A DNA stretch of 64,000 nt from NCBI RefSeq assembly GCF_018499575.1, contig NZ_JAHDAP010000001.1:1-64000 (forward strand), written 5' to 3'. The position numbers and the translations under genes are program-made. Positions within the stretch are counted from its first letter, which is position 1; every line of letters begins with the position of its first letter. Under the pieces are notes generated by a model. It was given only the letters and a program-made list of their open reading frames with translations. It had not been told where the DNA came from and ran no database searches. Positions 27,345 through 37,386 of this stretch are shown here, one piece after another. Source of the DNA: Streptococcus infantis (GTDB lineage: Bacteria; Bacillota; Bacilli; Lactobacillales; Streptococcaceae).

Positions 27345-28706
27345 ATGGAACGAATCATTCATGGAGATGTTTTATCACCAATCTTGGCGTATATGCGCTT
27401 GAACGGACAACACAAGGTCATACTTGAAAGTATCCCAAGAGAAAAGGAAAATGCTCGATTTTCTATCTTGGCCTATAATCCAGTTTTTGAGATTAAGTTT
27501 GAGAATGGAGTCCTATATCAAAATGGCCAAGTCATTGATCGTGACCCCTTGGATTTTCTCTATGAGGTGACTCATAAGAGCCAGCACCATTCAGACCTAC
27601 CTTTTGGTGGTGGAGCGATTGGCTTTGTTGGTTACGACATGATTTCTCTTTACGAAGAGATTGGCCAGCTTCCTGAGGATACGATTGGGACACCAGATAT
27701 GCATTTCTTTGTTTACGAGAGTTATATGGTATTTGACCACAAGAAAGAAAAAATTCATATCATCGAGGATACTCTTTACAGTGATCGAAGCAAAGAAGAA
27801 CTAGAAGCGGCTTTGGATCAAGTTTTAGAGGAGTTGAAAATCCCTGCTCCAAATGAATTTGAAGACTTGGACGTTTCTCCACTTCAGTTTAGACCACATA
27901 TTGCACCTCAGAAATTTGAAGAAATAGTAGAAACAGCTCGTGACTTGATTCGCAATGGAGACATGTTCCAATGTGTGCTCAGCCAGCGCTTCTCAGCAGA
28001 AGTAACTGGAAATCCTTTTGACTTCTACAGAAATCTCCGAGTAACCAATCCATCAAATTACCTCTACTTTTTTGATTTTGGAGATTATCAAATCATCGGT
28101 GCCAGTCCAGAGAGCTTGGTGTCCGTCAAGAATGGCCTTGTGACAACCAATCCAATTGCAGGTACGCGACCTAGAGGTGCCAATGACGAGGAAGATGCAG
28201 CACTTGCAACTGATCTACTTTCTGATGAAAAGGAAACGGCAGAACACCGAATGTTGGTGGACTTGGGACGAAATGATATCGGTAGAATTGCTGAAATAGC
28301 CAGTGTTCAAGTAACCAAGTATATGGAAGTCGAATTTTTCCGCTATGTCATGCATTTGACTAGCGTCGTTAAAGGGCGTTTGCTTCCTGAACTGACTGCC
28401 ATGGATGCCTTGAAAGCGACTCTTCCGGCAGGAACAGTATCGGGAGCACCAAAGATTCGGGCCATGAAACGCATCTATGAACTAGAAACAGAGAAGCGAG
28501 GCATATATGCAGGAGCTATCGGTTACCTATCAGCAACTGGAGATATGGATTTTGCCATTGCTATCCGAACCATGATTCTTAAAAATAAAACAGCTTACGT
28601 ACAGGCTGGTGCAGGAATTGTCTATGATTCCATCGCTCAGAACGAATACCAAGAAACGATTAACAAAGCTAAATCTATGACGAGAATGGGAGAACTTAGA
28701 CCATGA
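27345..28706 (+). CDS. trpE: Anthranilate synthase component I
   Basis: A 453-residue chorismate-using enzyme. The N-terminal ILES motif (about residue 25) matches the Trp feedback site LLES of TrpE. The C-terminal chorismate domain has SQRFSAEV, GASPESLV, IAGTRPRG, DLGRNDIGRI and GTVSGAPKIRAM. The ATG at 27345 follows AAAGGGA; the longer in-frame extension overlaps the T-box terminator and is rejected. It makes anthranilate with TrpG, whose gene overlaps by four bases. Confidence 0.96.
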   Translation: MERIIHGDVLSPILAYMRLNGQHKVILESIPREKENARFSILAYNPVFEIKFENGVLYQNGQVIDRDPLDFLYEVTHKSQHHSDLPFGGGAIGFVGYDMISLYEEIGQLPEDTIGTPDMHFFVYESYMVFDHKKEKIHIIEDTLYSDRSKEELEAALDQVLEELKIPAPNEFEDLDVSPLQFRPHIAPQKFEEIVETARDLIRNGDMFQCVLSQRFSAEVTGNPFDFYRNLRVTNPSNYLYFFDFGDYQIIGASPESLVSVKNGLVTTNPIAGTRPRGANDEEDAALATDLLSDEKETAEHRMLVDLGRNDIGRIAEIASVQVTKYMEVEFFRYVMHLTSVVKGRLLPELTAMDALKATLPAGTVSGAPKIRAMKRIYELETEKRGIYAGAIGYLSATGDMDFAIAIRTMILKNKTAYVQAGAGIVYDSIAQNEYQETINKAKSMTRMGELRP

Positions 28707-29269
28707 TTTTATTGATTGATAATTATGATTCATTTACCTATAACCTAGCCCAATACATCGGGAATTTTGCAGAAGTTCAGGTTTTGAGAAATGATGATCC
28801 GCATCTTTATGAACGTGCTGAAAAGGCAGATGGATTAGTCTTTTCTCCTGGTCCAGGCTGGCCAGCTGATGCTGGGAAGATGGAAGAAATGATTCGTGAT
28901 TTTGCAGGTAAGAAACCGATTCTAGGAATTTGTCTGGGACACCAAGCTATCGCAGAAGTCTTTGGTGGCAAGTTGGGCTTGGCACCAAAAGTCATGCATG
29001 GGAAACAAAGTCAGATTCGATTTGAGGCTCCGTCAGTTCTCTATCAAGGGATTGAGGACAATCGTCCAGTCATGCGTTACCACAGTATTTTAATTGAAGA
29101 GATGCCAGAAGACTTTGAAGTGACAGCTCGTTCGATAGATGATCAAGCTATCATGGGGATTCAACACAAAACCTTGCCGATTTATGGCTTGCAGTATCAT
29201 CCAGAAAGTATTGGGACGCCGGATGGCTTATCTTCTATTCAGAATTTTATCGAGAAGGTTGTAAAGTGA
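28703..29269 (+). CDS. trpG: Anthranilate synthase component II (glutamine amidotransferase)
   Basis: A 188-residue class I amidotransferase. The nucleophile Cys is in GICLGHQA and the His-Glu pair in YHPESIGTP. It supplies ammonia to TrpE. The start codon overlaps the trpE stop (ATGA). Such subunits can also serve 4-amino-4-deoxychorismate synthase, but the operon position fixes the Trp role. Confidence 0.96.
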   Translation: MILLIDNYDSFTYNLAQYIGNFAEVQVLRNDDPHLYERAEKADGLVFSPGPGWPADAGKMEEMIRDFAGKKPILGICLGHQAIAEVFGGKLGLAPKVMHGKQSQIRFEAPSVLYQGIEDNRPVMRYHSILIEEMPEDFEVTARSIDDQAIMGIQHKTLPIYGLQYHPESIGTPDGLSSIQNFIEKVVK

Positions 29270-29279
29270 GGAAAACAAG

Positions 29280-30284
29280 ATGAAAGAAATTATTGAAAAA
29301 TTAGCAAACTTTGAAGATCTATCAAGTGTTGAAATGACAGATGTGATTGAACGCATCGTGACAGGGCGAGTGACAGAAGCACAAATCGCTTCACTGCTTT
29401 TAGCCCTTAAAATGAAGGGAGAAACACCTGAAGAAAGAACAGCCCTCGCTCAAGTTATGAGAGGACATGCTCAACATATTCCAACAAACATTCAAGATGC
29501 CATGGATAATTGTGGTACCGGTGGAGATAAGTCATTTAGCTTTAACATTTCAACAACTGCAGCTTTTGTCTTGGCAGGTGGGGGAATCCACATGGCCAAA
29601 CATGGTAATCGCTCTATTTCTTCTAAATCTGGTTCGGCAGATGTCTTGCAAGCTTTGGGAATTAATATTGACCTTAAACCATCACAACTGGGTAAGGTAT
29701 TTGACCAAACAGGAATCGTCTTTCTCTTTGCCAAAAACATGCACCCAGCCATGAAATACATTATGCCAGCTCGTTTGGAGTTGGGAATTCCAACTATCAT
29801 GAATTTGACAGGACCTCTCATCCATCCAATGGTTTTGGAAACACAGCTTCTAGGAATCAGTCGTCCTGAACTTTTGGAAAGTACTGCTCAGGTTTTGAAA
29901 AATATGGGTCGCAAACGTGCCATCGTAGTTGCTGGTCCAGAAGGATTGGATGAGGCTGGTTTGAATGGAACTACTAGCATCGCCCTCCTTGAAGATGGAG
30001 AAATCACTTTATCAACCTTTACTCCAGAAGATTTGGGTATGGAGCGCATCGCTATTGAGGACATTCGTGGGGGAAATGCTCATGAGAATGCAGCCATTCT
30101 TGTTAGCGTTCTTAATAACGAACCAAGTCCATTCTTGGAAACAACAGTCTTAAATGCAGGTCTCGGATTCTACGCCAATGGGAAAGCAAACAGTATCAAG
30201 GACGGAGTTGAATTGGCACGTCAAGTGATTGCCAGTGGTAAGGCTCTTGAAAAACTAAGACTATTACAGGAGTACCAAAGATGA
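29280..30284 (+). CDS. trpD: Anthranilate phosphoribosyltransferase
   Basis: A 334-residue enzyme with the PRPP motif [15 protein letters not shown] (about residues 77-91), [15 protein letters not shown] and [10 protein letters not shown]. It transfers phosphoribosyl to anthranilate. It begins ten bases after trpG with a GAGGAAAAC ribosome site and overlaps trpC by four bases. Confidence 0.96.
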   Translation: MKEIIEKLANFEDLSSVEMTDVIERIVTGRVTEAQIASLLLALKMKGETPEERTALAQVMRGHAQHIPTNIQDAMDNCGTGGDKSFSFNISTTAAFVLAGGGIHMAKHGNRSISSKSGSADVLQALGINIDLKPSQLGKVFDQTGIVFLFAKNMHPAMKYIMPARLELGIPTIMNLTGPLIHPMVLETQLLGISRPELLESTAQVLKNMGRKRAIVVAGPEGLDEAGLNGTTSIALLEDGEITLSTFTPEDLGMERIAIEDIRGGNAHENAAILVSVLNNEPSPFLETTVLNAGLGFYANGKANSIKDGVELARQVIASGKALEKLRLLQEYQR

Positions 30285-31048
30285 GTCAGGAATTTTTGAA
30301 ACGTATCTTGGAGCAGAAGGCGCGTGAAGTTGAAAAGATGGAGCGAGAGGAGCTTCAGCCCTTGCGTGCTACTTATCGCTTGGCTGAATATTTAAAAAAC
30401 CACCAAGACCGTTTGCAAATCGTTGCTGAGGTCAAAAAGGCAAGCCCAAGTCTGGGTGATATCAACCTTGATGTGGATATCGTACAACAGGCCCAGACTT
30501 ACGAGGATAACGGAGCAGTTATGATTTCTGTTCTGACAGATGAGGTTTTCTTTAAAGGTCATTTGGATTATCTGCGAGAGATTTCTAGTCAGGTAGAGAT
30601 TCCGACGCTGAACAAGGATTTTATCATCGATGAAAAGCAAATTATCCGTGCTCGAAATGCTGGTGCAACAGTCATCTTGCTCATCGTAGCGGCATTATCC
30701 GAGAAACGATTGAAGGAACTTTACGACTACGCGACAGAGCTTGGCTTAGAAGTTTTGGTAGAAACTCACAATCTATCGGAACTAGAAGTAGCTCATCGCC
30801 TTGGAGCTCAAATTATCGGTGTCAACAATCGCAATTTAACCACTTTTGAAGTCGACTTGCAGACCAGCGTAGACTTAGCCAAATACTTCAAGGATGATTG
30901 CTTCTACATTTCCGAATCTGCCATTTTTACAGGACAGGATGCGAAACGTGTTGCACCATACTTTAACGGAATTTTGGTGGGAACGGCTCTTATGCAGGCA
31001 GAAGATGTAGCCCAGAGAATCAAGGAGTTGCAGATTGACAAAGGTTAA
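30281..31048 (+). CDS. trpC: Indole-3-glycerol phosphate synthase
   Basis: A 255-residue TIM barrel. Key motifs: AEVKKASPS near residue 48-56, the catalytic Lys region [29 protein letters not shown] and FISESA-like YISESAIF. It is monofunctional and converts CdRP to indole glycerol phosphate. Overlaps trpF by 14 bases. Confidence 0.96.
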   Translation: MSQEFLKRILEQKAREVEKMEREELQPLRATYRLAEYLKNHQDRLQIVAEVKKASPSLGDINLDVDIVQQAQTYEDNGAVMISVLTDEVFFKGHLDYLREISSQVEIPTLNKDFIIDEKQIIRARNAGATVILLIVAALSEKRLKELYDYATELGLEVLVETHNLSELEVAHRLGAQIIGVNNRNLTTFEVDLQTSVDLAKYFKDDCFYISESAIFTGQDAKRVAPYFNGILVGTALMQAEDVAQRIKELQIDKG

Positions 31049-31634
31049 GATTTGCGGATTATCGACAAAAGGAGCAGTAGAAACAGCTGTGTCGGTAGGA
31101 GTCGACTACATCGGTTTTGTCTTTGCTCCTAGCAAAAGACAGGTGACCTTGGATCAGGCTGCTGAGTTGGCTGAGATCATTCCTGCAGATGTAAAAAAGG
31201 TTGGGGTATTTGTTTCACCAAGTCGGGCCCAACTGCTAGAAGCGATCAACAAAGTTGGCTTGGACTTGGTTCAAATTCATGGTCAAGTGCCGGATGATTT
31301 ATTTGAGAATTTGCCTTGTGCCAGTATTCAAGCTGTTCAGGTCGATGGAGAGGGTCATGTACCCAATTCTCAGGCAGATTATCTACTCTTTGATGCCCCT
31401 GTGGCGGGGAGTGGCCAGACCTTTGATTGGGGGCAACTGGATACGACAGAACTAGCCCAGCCTTTCTTCATCGCGGGCGGACTAAATGAGGACAATGTAG
31501 CAAGAGCGATTCAGCATTTCTCTCCCTATGCAGTAGATGTATCAAGCGGAGTGGAAACAGACGGACAAAAAGATCATGAAAAGATTAGAAGATTTATAGA
31601 GAGGGTAAAGCATGGCATATCAAGAACCAAATAA
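31035..31634 (+). CDS. trpF: Phosphoribosylanthranilate isomerase
   Basis: A 199-residue TIM barrel starting with TTG at 31035, seven bases after AAGGAG (31022-31027). The catalytic Cys is in VKICGLST and the general-acid Asp in [14 protein letters not shown]; the phosphate loop is [19 protein letters not shown] start is supported because it gives the family N-terminus MTKVKICGL. Confidence 0.95.
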   Translation: MTKVKICGLSTKGAVETAVSVGVDYIGFVFAPSKRQVTLDQAAELAEIIPADVKKVGVFVSPSRAQLLEAINKVGLDLVQIHGQVPDDLFENLPCASIQAVQVDGEGHVPNSQADYLLFDAPVAGSGQTFDWGQLDTTELAQPFFIAGGLNEDNVARAIQHFSPYAVDVSSGVETDGQKDHEKIRRFIERVKHGISRTK

Positions 31635-32835
31635 AGACGGATTTTACGGGAAATTCGGTGGACGTTTTGTCCCAGAAACATTGATGACAGCAGTATTGGA
31701 GTTGGAAGAGGCTTATCGTGAAAGTCAGGCAGATCCAAGTTTCCAAGAGGAATTAAACCAACTCTTGCGCCAGTATGTGGGACGTGAAACGCCTCTTTAC
31801 TACGCAAAAAACTTGACCCAGCATATCGGCGGAGCCAAGATTTATCTCAAACGTGAAGACCTCAACCATACAGGCGCCCACAAGATTAACAATGCCTTAG
31901 GACAAGTTTTACTGGCTAAACGTATGGGCAAAAAGAAAATTATTGCTGAAACAGGTGCTGGTCAGCATGGTGTAGCAACTGCGACTGCGGCAGCCCTCTT
32001 TAACATGGAATGTACAATCTACATGGGTGAGGAAGATGTCAAACGCCAAGCCCTCAATGTCTTCCGTATGGAACTTTTGGGAGCCAAGGTGGAAGCTGTA
32101 ACAGATGGTTCGCGCGTGCTCAAGGATGCAGTCAATGCAGCCCTTCGTTCTTGGGTAGCCAACATCGATGATACCCACTATATCCTTGGTTCTGCCTTGG
32201 GGCCTCATCCTTTTCCAGAAATTGTGCGTGATTTTCAAAGTGTTATCGGTCTAGAAGCTAAACAACAGTACCGTGACTTGACAGGGCAAGATTTGCCAGA
32301 TGCCCTAGTAGCCTGTGTTGGTGGTGGTTCTAATGCTATCGGTCTCTTCCATCCATTTGTGGAAGATGAATCTGTAGCTATGTATGGAGCTGAAGCGGCA
32401 GGACTTGGTGTGGATACAGAGCATCACGCAGCTACCTTGACCAAGGGTCGCCCAGGAGTTCTTCACGGTTCTCTCATGGATGTTCTCCAAGATGCCCATG
32501 GACAAATCTTAGAAGCCTTCTCTATCTCAGCAGGTTTGGACTACCCAGGTATCGGTCCAGAACATTCTCATTACCACGATATCAAGCGTGCGACCTATGT
32601 TCCTGTGACAGATGAGGAAGCCTTGGAAGGCTTCCAACTCTTGTCTCGTGTGGAAGGGATTATCCCAGCCTTAGAGTCTAGTCACGCTATCGCCTTTGCG
32701 GTGAAATTAGCCAAAGAACTTGGCCCAGACAAGTCTATGATTGTCTGTCTATCAGGTCGCGGGGACAAAGATGTAGTTCAAGTTAAAGACCGCTTGGAAG
32801 CAGACGCAGCAAAGAAGGGAGAAGCTCATGCCTAA
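31612..32835 (+). CDS. trpB: Tryptophan synthase beta chain
   Basis: A 407-residue TrpB1. PLP lysine K91 in HTGAHKINN, catalytic Glu in [12 protein letters not shown], phosphate loop [11 protein letters not shown]. It overlaps trpF by 23 bases and trpA by eight, so TrpA and this TrpB are made together and should form the classical alpha2-beta2 complex. The paralogue at 25872 lies outside this coupled block. Confidence 0.96.
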   Translation: MAYQEPNKDGFYGKFGGRFVPETLMTAVLELEEAYRESQADPSFQEELNQLLRQYVGRETPLYYAKNLTQHIGGAKIYLKREDLNHTGAHKINNALGQVLLAKRMGKKKIIAETGAGQHGVATATAAALFNMECTIYMGEEDVKRQALNVFRMELLGAKVEAVTDGSRVLKDAVNAALRSWVANIDDTHYILGSALGPHPFPEIVRDFQSVIGLEAKQQYRDLTGQDLPDALVACVGGGSNAIGLFHPFVEDESVAMYGAEAAGLGVDTEHHAATLTKGRPGVLHGSLMDVLQDAHGQILEAFSISAGLDYPGIGPEHSHYHDIKRATYVPVTDEEALEGFQLLSRVEGIIPALESSHAIAFAVKLAKELGPDKSMIVCLSGRGDKDVVQVKDRLEADAAKKGEAHA

Positions 32836-33610
32836 GACACTAACAGAAAAACTGAACGCTATCAAAGCAACTGGAAAGGGAATTTTTGTCCCCTATATTA
32901 TGGCTGGAGATCACGAAAAAGGATTAGATGGTCTCGGTGAAACAATTCACTTTTTAGAAAATTTAGGTGTGTCTGCCATTGAGGTAGGAGTTCCTTTCTC
33001 GGATCCGGTTGCAGATGGTCCTGTTATCGAAGAAGCAGGCTTGCGCAGTCTAGCTCGCGGGACCTCTACCCAGGCTTTGGTTGAAACTTTGAAAACCATT
33101 GAAACAGAAATTCCGCTTGTCATCATGACCTACTTTAACCCCCTCTTTCAGTACGATGTGGAGAAATTGGTTAAAGATCTTGCTGATACAGCAGTCAAGG
33201 GCTTGATTATACCAGACCTCCCTCATGAGCACGCTAACTTTGTAGAGCCCTTTTTGGCAGGTACAGACATTGCCTTGATTCCACTTGTCAGCTTGACGAC
33301 AGGAATTGACCGTCAAAAGGAACTCATTGAGGGAGCTGAAGGTTTTGTCTATGCAGTTGCTATCAATGGGGTGACAGGGAAGTCAGGCAATTACCGAGAT
33401 GACTTGGACAAGCACTTGGCTCAACTTCATCAAGTGGCTGACATTCCAGTTTTAACAGGATTTGGTGTATCCACTCAGACTGATGTAGAACGCTTCAATG
33501 CTGTATCAGACGGTGTTATCGTCGGTTCCAAGATTGTTAAGGCTCTGCATGAAGGACAAATAGCAGAAATCGCTGACTTTATCCGAGAAGCAGTAGCTTA
33601 CCAAAAATAA
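32828..33610 (+). CDS. trpA: Tryptophan synthase alpha chain
   Basis: A 260-residue TIM barrel. The catalytic Glu is in [18 protein letters not shown] and the catalytic Asp lies in loop 2; [10 protein letters not shown] and [10 protein letters not shown] are family motifs. It cleaves indole glycerol phosphate to indole for TrpB. It is the last gene of the operon. Its 3' end overlaps the fossil 3' end of a prepilin peptidase gene on the other strand (see findings). Confidence 0.95.
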   Translation: MPKTLTEKLNAIKATGKGIFVPYIMAGDHEKGLDGLGETIHFLENLGVSAIEVGVPFSDPVADGPVIEEAGLRSLARGTSTQALVETLKTIETEIPLVIMTYFNPLFQYDVEKLVKDLADTAVKGLIIPDLPHEHANFVEPFLAGTDIALIPLVSLTTGIDRQKELIEGAEGFVYAVAINGVTGKSGNYRDDLDKHLAQLHQVADIPVLTGFGVSTQTDVERFNAVSDGVIVGSKIVKALHEGQIAEIADFIREAVAYQK

Positions 33611-33699
33611 TCATACAAGCAGCAAGCAAGAGGAAAGGCACAAAAGGAAGTCTTTCCTTTTTCTTTAGTAGGAGAAAGACTAGAATGCCGGTTTTGGAG
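33604..33699. repeat. Direct repeat copy 1: fossil 3' end of cclA
   Basis: About 96 bases that match 34625-34720 with eight mismatches at a constant offset of 1021 bases. On the minus strand it reads the C-terminus of the prepilin peptidase ([17 protein letters not shown]), whose frame would continue to a TAA at 33579-33581 inside trpA. So this copy appears to be the ancestral gene end. Confidence 0.85.
33631..33664 (+). terminator. Terminator of the trp operon
   Basis: AGGAAAG (33631-33637) pairs with CTTTCCT (33652-33658), followed by TTTTTC; 20 bases after the trpA stop. It lies inside the repeat copy, where the same sequence is part of the peptidase coding region on the other strand. Confidence 0.65.
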
Positions 33700-33749
33700 G
33701 CAAATGAAGTAATCTGATTAAATGATAGCCATCAGATAATTTGATGCAT

Positions 33750-33779
33750 ATAAAAAATAAAAAGCCCTCTTTGAGGGCA
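33750..33779 (-). terminator. Rho-independent terminator of the EcsC-like gene
   Basis: Hairpin GCCCTC/GAGGGC (33764-33778); on the minus strand it is followed by TTTTTATTTTTTAT. It lies 60 bases past the stop of the EcsC-like gene. Confidence 0.85.
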
Positions 33780-33838
33780 GAAATTTATGTTAATTTTATT
33801 CGATAAGTATGAAGATAATAAAAGAATATAAGACTTTT

Positions 33839-34555
33839 TTATTGTATTTCATCCATATCAATAATTAAGTCATCTCCAAGATTAATTCCATTAGAAGTGA
33901 AGACACTTAGTGCATGATTTGCAATAACTTGTGTAGAAATAGTATCAACTCCTGCTCCAATAAGTGCACCTGCTACAGGAATCATTTTCCCTAAGTTGAC
34001 TACTCCTTTTTGTCCGAATTTCGTAACCAATCGAAATCCAACTGCTTGATTGATTTTCTTTAGCACCTCTCCAGGAATTTTTTTAATCATTCCTTGGGCT
34101 AATTTCTCAGCCACTACAATCCCAGCTTTCTTTGCAATATCAGCTACAGTAGTTCCTGTAAGTGCTGCATATACAAAAGTCTGGACCTGATCACTTTTTA
34201 AGTCGTATCCACGCATATAAGCAATGGTAGCAATCATTCTCATTTGAACTAAAATTACGGATGTCACATTTGCAGGGATAGTTACTGGTAAAGTTAAAAT
34301 TCCTCCGAATCCAGTGACAAAGCCAGATAGAGCGGCTTTACTAGTTTGAAAAGCAATCATTTTTGAAATAGCAGTATCAACATTGTCGTTCTTTAGGTAA
34401 TCATCCGCTAATTCTTGAATTGTTTTTTGTCCAGGAATTCCATTAATAGTTGTATCGTAAGCCCAATCAAGAACTTGCATCATTGAATTTTCATCAATTT
34501 TTGGAACTTCTAGTTTTGGGAGTTCAAAGTTTATATTTGGCAACTCAAATTTCAT
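33839..34555 (-). CDS. EcsC-family-like membrane-associated protein
   Basis: A 238-residue protein. The start at 34555 follows AGGAG on the minus strand; the longer frame extends into the promoter and is rejected. An N-terminal Leu-Pro-rich stretch (FELPNINFELPKLEVPK) is followed by a core with GFGGILTLPVTIPANV and VILVQMRMIATIAYMRGYD, the pattern of the EcsC family (glycine-rich loop, P-x-I-P, R-M-I-x-x-I-A-x-x-x-G). Function of this family is not well established. The gene is AT-rich, carries its own promoter and terminator, and sits alone between the two direct repeats, so it looks like an inserted cassette. Confidence 0.78.
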   Translation of the reverse strand: MKFELPNINFELPKLEVPKIDENSMMQVLDWAYDTTINGIPGQKTIQELADDYLKNDNVDTAISKMIAFQTSKAALSGFVTGFGGILTLPVTIPANVTSVILVQMRMIATIAYMRGYDLKSDQVQTFVYAALTGTTVADIAKKAGIVVAEKLAQGMIKKIPGEVLKKINQAVGFRLVTKFGQKGVVNLGKMIPVAGALIGAGVDTISTQVIANHALSVFTSNGINLGDDLIIDMDEIQ

Positions 34556-34582
34556 AATAATTCTCCTATTTTTGCTATATTT

Positions 34583-34611
34583 AGTATACAATATTACAAA
34601 TATATTTACAA
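34583..34611 (-). promoter_or_regulatory. Promoter of the EcsC-like gene
   Basis: On the minus strand TTGTAA (plus 34606-34611) and TATACT (plus 34583-34588) are 17 bases apart. The -35 box overlaps the stop codon of the prepilin peptidase gene. Confidence 0.7.
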
Positions 34612-35262
34612 TAATAATTTGTAGAAAATAATCAAACAAGCAGCCAGCAAGAGGAAAGGTACAAAAGGTAGTCTTTCCTTTTTCTTTAGTAGGAGAAAGG
34701 CTAGAATGCCAGTTGTGGAAGAAAATTGAATTAAAAACAGCATTTCAGTTAGGCTAAAAATAAGTGCACAAGAAGCCAGAAAGAGAAAATCCCCTGCACC
34801 TATGCGGATATCGATAAAGTGAGCCAAAATTCCCAAGATAAGAAAGAAAATCATAACTAGATTCCAACCACAGCAAACCATGAGGATTAGGTGGAAAGTC
34901 AGCCAGACTAGTAAGGGATATTCCTGATGGCGAAAGTCATAGATGCCCAAAGTCAAGCCGGCAGTTATCAAGATAACTTGCCCCAAAGTTAAAAATCCTA
35001 CAGACTCAGCTAGAAAGAGCAGTCCCAAGGACAACTCAAAGAAAGCATACCAGACAGGATAGCTTGACTTGCAATAGCGACAGCGAAAGCGATTGAATAC
35101 CTGTGAGAGAAATGGAATCAAATCCAGTGGTCTCAAGCGAGTCTGACAAGAATCACAGTGACTAGCAGGGAAAACAATGGATTGCTCAGGGAAACGATCA
35201 ATAACCAATCCAAGAAAGGAAGCAAAAATAGCTCCAACAAGAAAAAAGTAAAGGTGAATCAT
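34606..35262 (-). CDS. cclA: Prepilin peptidase of the competence pilus
   Basis: A 218-residue type IV prepilin peptidase/methylase. The cytoplasmic zinc-type Cys pairs CDSCQTRLRPLDLIPFLS and CRYCKSSYP are present, then hydrophobic segments carrying the two catalytic Asp: GIYDFRHQEYPL and DIRIGAGDFLFLA. It processes ComG pseudopilins for DNA uptake. Its last residues (IIFYKLLL) come from sequence that joined it at the cassette boundary. No RBS is visible, and CCGAATTA six bases before the ATG weakly resembles the ComX cin-box (6 of 8), which would imply a leaderless transcript; this is tentative. Confidence 0.92.
   Translation of the reverse strand: MIHLYFFLVGAIFASFLGLVIDRFPEQSIVFPASHCDSCQTRLRPLDLIPFLSQVFNRFRCRYCKSSYPVWYAFFELSLGLLFLAESVGFLTLGQVILITAGLTLGIYDFRHQEYPLLVWLTFHLILMVCCGWNLVMIFFLILGILAHFIDIRIGAGDFLFLASCALIFSLTEMLFLIQFSSTTGILAFLLLKKKERLPFVPFLLLAACLIIFYKLLL
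34625..34720. repeat. Direct repeat copy 2: current 3' end of cclA
   Basis: Second copy of the 96-base repeat, inside the functional prepilin peptidase gene. It differs from 33604-33699 at eight positions. Together they bracket the EcsC-like gene. Confidence 0.85.
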
Positions 35263-35332
35263 ACTTATTAATTCGGAAAAAATAAGAGAAAGAGTATAAT
35301 AGTTGGATAAAGGAGAAATTTTAGGAGCAAAT

Positions 35333-35788
35333 ATGAAAATTAACTTTGAAAAAGGACTTCAGATAGAAAATGCCCAACTCATTTGTCGCTGGTCTAATGC
35401 TTTGGGAGAAAGTTTTCAGAAGCAATGGATGGGACCAATGATTCCTTTTCCCTTGACAATTCAAGTCTTGCAAGATTTTGAAGGAATTTTTTCAATATTT
35501 GATGGACAAGAGTTTGTGGGGCTTATCCAGAAAATCAGGCTAGAAGACAGGAATCTTCATATCGGGAGATTTTTTATCAACCCCCAGAAACAGGGGCAGG
35601 GCTTAGGTAGCCAGGCTTTAAGGAAATTTGTCAGTTTAGCCTTTGAAAATGAAGACATAGATACTATTTCTCTAAATGTCTATGAGGCAAATCAAAGAGC
35701 TCAGAATCTTTACCAAAAAGAAGGATTTGAAATTGTTCAAACCATTGAAGTTCCAGAACGTAAATACATAATGAGAAAATCTAGGTAA
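35333..35788 (+). CDS. GNAT-family N-acetyltransferase
   Basis: A 151-residue acetyltransferase. The acetyl-CoA motif A reads INPQKQGQGLGSQALRKF (about residues 82-99), followed by LNVYEANQRAQNLYQKEGF, typical of RimI-like members. The ATG at 35333 follows AGGAG (35323-35327). A TATAAT lies at 35295-35300. Substrate unknown. Confidence 0.88.
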   Translation: MKINFEKGLQIENAQLICRWSNALGESFQKQWMGPMIPFPLTIQVLQDFEGIFSIFDGQEFVGLIQKIRLEDRNLHIGRFFINPQKQGQGLGSQALRKFVSLAFENEDIDTISLNVYEANQRAQNLYQKEGFEIVQTIEVPERKYIMRKSR

Positions 35789-35841
35789 GGACTAGATGAT
35801 ATCGAGGACTGTACCCGTACATTTTTTAGTTTTCAAACTTG

Positions 35842-35867
35842 TTGCAGAGAAATTTTCTTGATAAAAT
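35842..35867 (+). promoter_or_regulatory. Extended -10 promoter placed for a leaderless truA mRNA
   Basis: TGATAAAAT (35859-35867) is an extended -10 ending six bases before the truA ATG at 35874, so the start point should fall on or beside the ATG. No ribosome-binding site is present. Confidence 0.6.
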
Positions 35868-35873
35868 AGATAT

Positions 35874-36623
35874 ATGACTAGATATAAAGCAATCATTTCC
35901 TATGATGGCTACGCTTTTGCTGGTTTTCAGCGGCAACCACACGCGCGTAGTGTCCAAGAGGAAATTGAAAAAACTTTAACCAAACTAAATAAAGGACAGG
36001 CCGTTACCATTCATGGCGCTGGGCGAACGGACAGTGGGGTCCATGCACTAGGGCAGGTCATCCACTTTGACCTCCCCTATCAGATGGATGAGGAAAAGCT
36101 TCGTTTCGCTCTCGATACCCAAAGTCCTGAAGACATCGACGTGATTTCGATTGAGATAGTGGCGGATGATTTTCATTGTCGTTATGCTAGGCACAGCAAG
36201 ACCTATGAGTTTATCGTGGATAGAGGGCGTCCTAAAAATCCCATGCGTCGCCATTATGCGACCCATTATCCTTATCCGCTAGATGTGGAACGCATTCAAA
36301 AGGCTGTAAAGAAATTAGAAGGAACCCATGATTTTACCGGTTTTACTGCTGCCGGAACAAGTGTGGAGGACAAGGTAAGAACAATCACGGAAGCCAGTCT
36401 CAGGGTTGATGAAACAGGGCAGTTTTTGACCTTTACTTTCTCTGGAAATGGTTTCCTCTATAAGCAGATTCGAAATATGGTCGGAACCCTGCTTAAAATT
36501 GGTAATAACCGTATGCCCATTGAACAGATTGACCTCATCTTGGAGAAAAAAGACAGACAGTTGGCAGGTCCAACTGCAGCACCTAATGGATTGTATTTAA
36601 AGGAGATTCGTTATGAAGAATAA
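35874..36623 (+). CDS. truA: tRNA pseudouridine(38-40) synthase
   Basis: A 249-residue TruA. The N-terminus [19 protein letters not shown] is the family start, so the ATG is fixed. The catalytic Asp is in [14 protein letters not shown] (about residue 53). It modifies U38-U40 of many tRNAs. The start has no Shine-Dalgarno sequence. It overlaps pdxK by 11 bases. Confidence 0.95.
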   Translation: MTRYKAIISYDGYAFAGFQRQPHARSVQEEIEKTLTKLNKGQAVTIHGAGRTDSGVHALGQVIHFDLPYQMDEEKLRFALDTQSPEDIDVISIEIVADDFHCRYARHSKTYEFIVDRGRPKNPMRRHYATHYPYPLDVERIQKAVKKLEGTHDFTGFTAAGTSVEDKVRTITEASLRVDETGQFLTFTFSGNGFLYKQIRNMVGTLLKIGNNRMPIEQIDLILEKKDRQLAGPTAAPNGLYLKEIRYEE

Positions 36624-37386
36624 TCGTATTTTAGCACTTTCAGGAAATGATATTTTTAGTGGTGGTGGATTGGCAGCTGACCTTGCGACCTATACTTTAA
36701 ATGGTCTGCATGGTTTTGTGGCCATGACCTGCTTGACTGCCTTGACTGAAAATGGTTTTGAAGTCTTTCCGACAGATGAGACTATTTTCCAACAACAGCT
36801 GGATAGCCTTAAGAGCGTAGACTTTGGAGGGATTAAGATAGGTCTATTACCAACGGTCGGTGTTGCTGAGAAAGCTCTCAACTTTATCAAGGAGCGTGCA
36901 GGAGTGCCTGTCGTATTAGATCCTGTTCTCGTTTGTAAGGAAACGCATGATGTTGCAGTCAGCGAGCTCTGTCAAGAGTTGATTCGCTTTTTCCCTTATG
37001 TATCTGTCATTACTCCTAACCTTCCTGAGGCAGAATTGCTTGCAGATCAAAAGATTGAAAGTCTGGATGATATGAAAGCTGTAGCTCAGAAATTACATGA
37101 CTTAGGAGCGCCAGCAGTCATTATCAAGGGAGGGAATCGCCTCAGTCAGGATAAGGCTGTGGATGTCTTTTATGATGGAGAGAATTTCACTATTCTTGAA
37201 AATCCAGTCATCCAAGGACAAAATGCAGGTGCAGGATGTACCTTTGCATCCAGCATTGCTAGCCAGCTAGTCAAGGGAGAAGAACTCTTGCCAGCAATAG
37301 AAAGTTCTAAAGCCTTTGTTTACCGTGCCATTGCACAAGCAGATCAGTATGGAGTGAGACAGTATGAAGCAAACCAAAACAACTAA
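36613..37386 (+). CDS. pdxK: Pyridoxal/hydroxymethylpyrimidine kinase (ThiD-like PdxK)
   Basis: A 257-residue ribokinase-fold enzyme. The N-terminus [18 protein letters not shown] and the anion hole [12 protein letters not shown] match the ThiD-like pyridoxal kinases of Firmicutes, which carry Cys where ThiD has Asp. VKAMEVFITPN-type segment here reads [13 protein letters not shown]. It most likely phosphorylates pyridoxal. It overlaps the ECF transporter gene by 23 bases, which fits vitamin B6 uptake followed by trapping. Confidence 0.9.
   Translation: MKNNRILALSGNDIFSGGGLAADLATYTLNGLHGFVAMTCLTALTENGFEVFPTDETIFQQQLDSLKSVDFGGIKIGLLPTVGVAEKALNFIKERAGVPVVLDPVLVCKETHDVAVSELCQELIRFFPYVSVITPNLPEAELLADQKIESLDDMKAVAQKLHDLGAPAVIIKGGNRLSQDKAVDVFYDGENFTILENPVIQGQNAGAGCTFASSIASQLVKGEELLPAIESSKAFVYRAIAQADQYGVRQYEANQNN

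Noticed and set aside
27243-27345. N-terminal extension of TrpE by 34 residues
   Set aside because: It would be translated from the T-box terminator hairpin and has no RBS; the ATG at 27345 has one.
33604-34720. Direct repeats as a CRISPR-like array or insertion sequence
   Set aside because: There are only two copies 1021 bases apart, no spacer pattern, no transposase and no terminal inverted repeats.
35262-35285. ComX cin-box upstream of cclA
   Set aside because: Only six of eight consensus positions match and there is no supporting T-rich stretch of standard spacing; kept only as a remark in the cclA entry.
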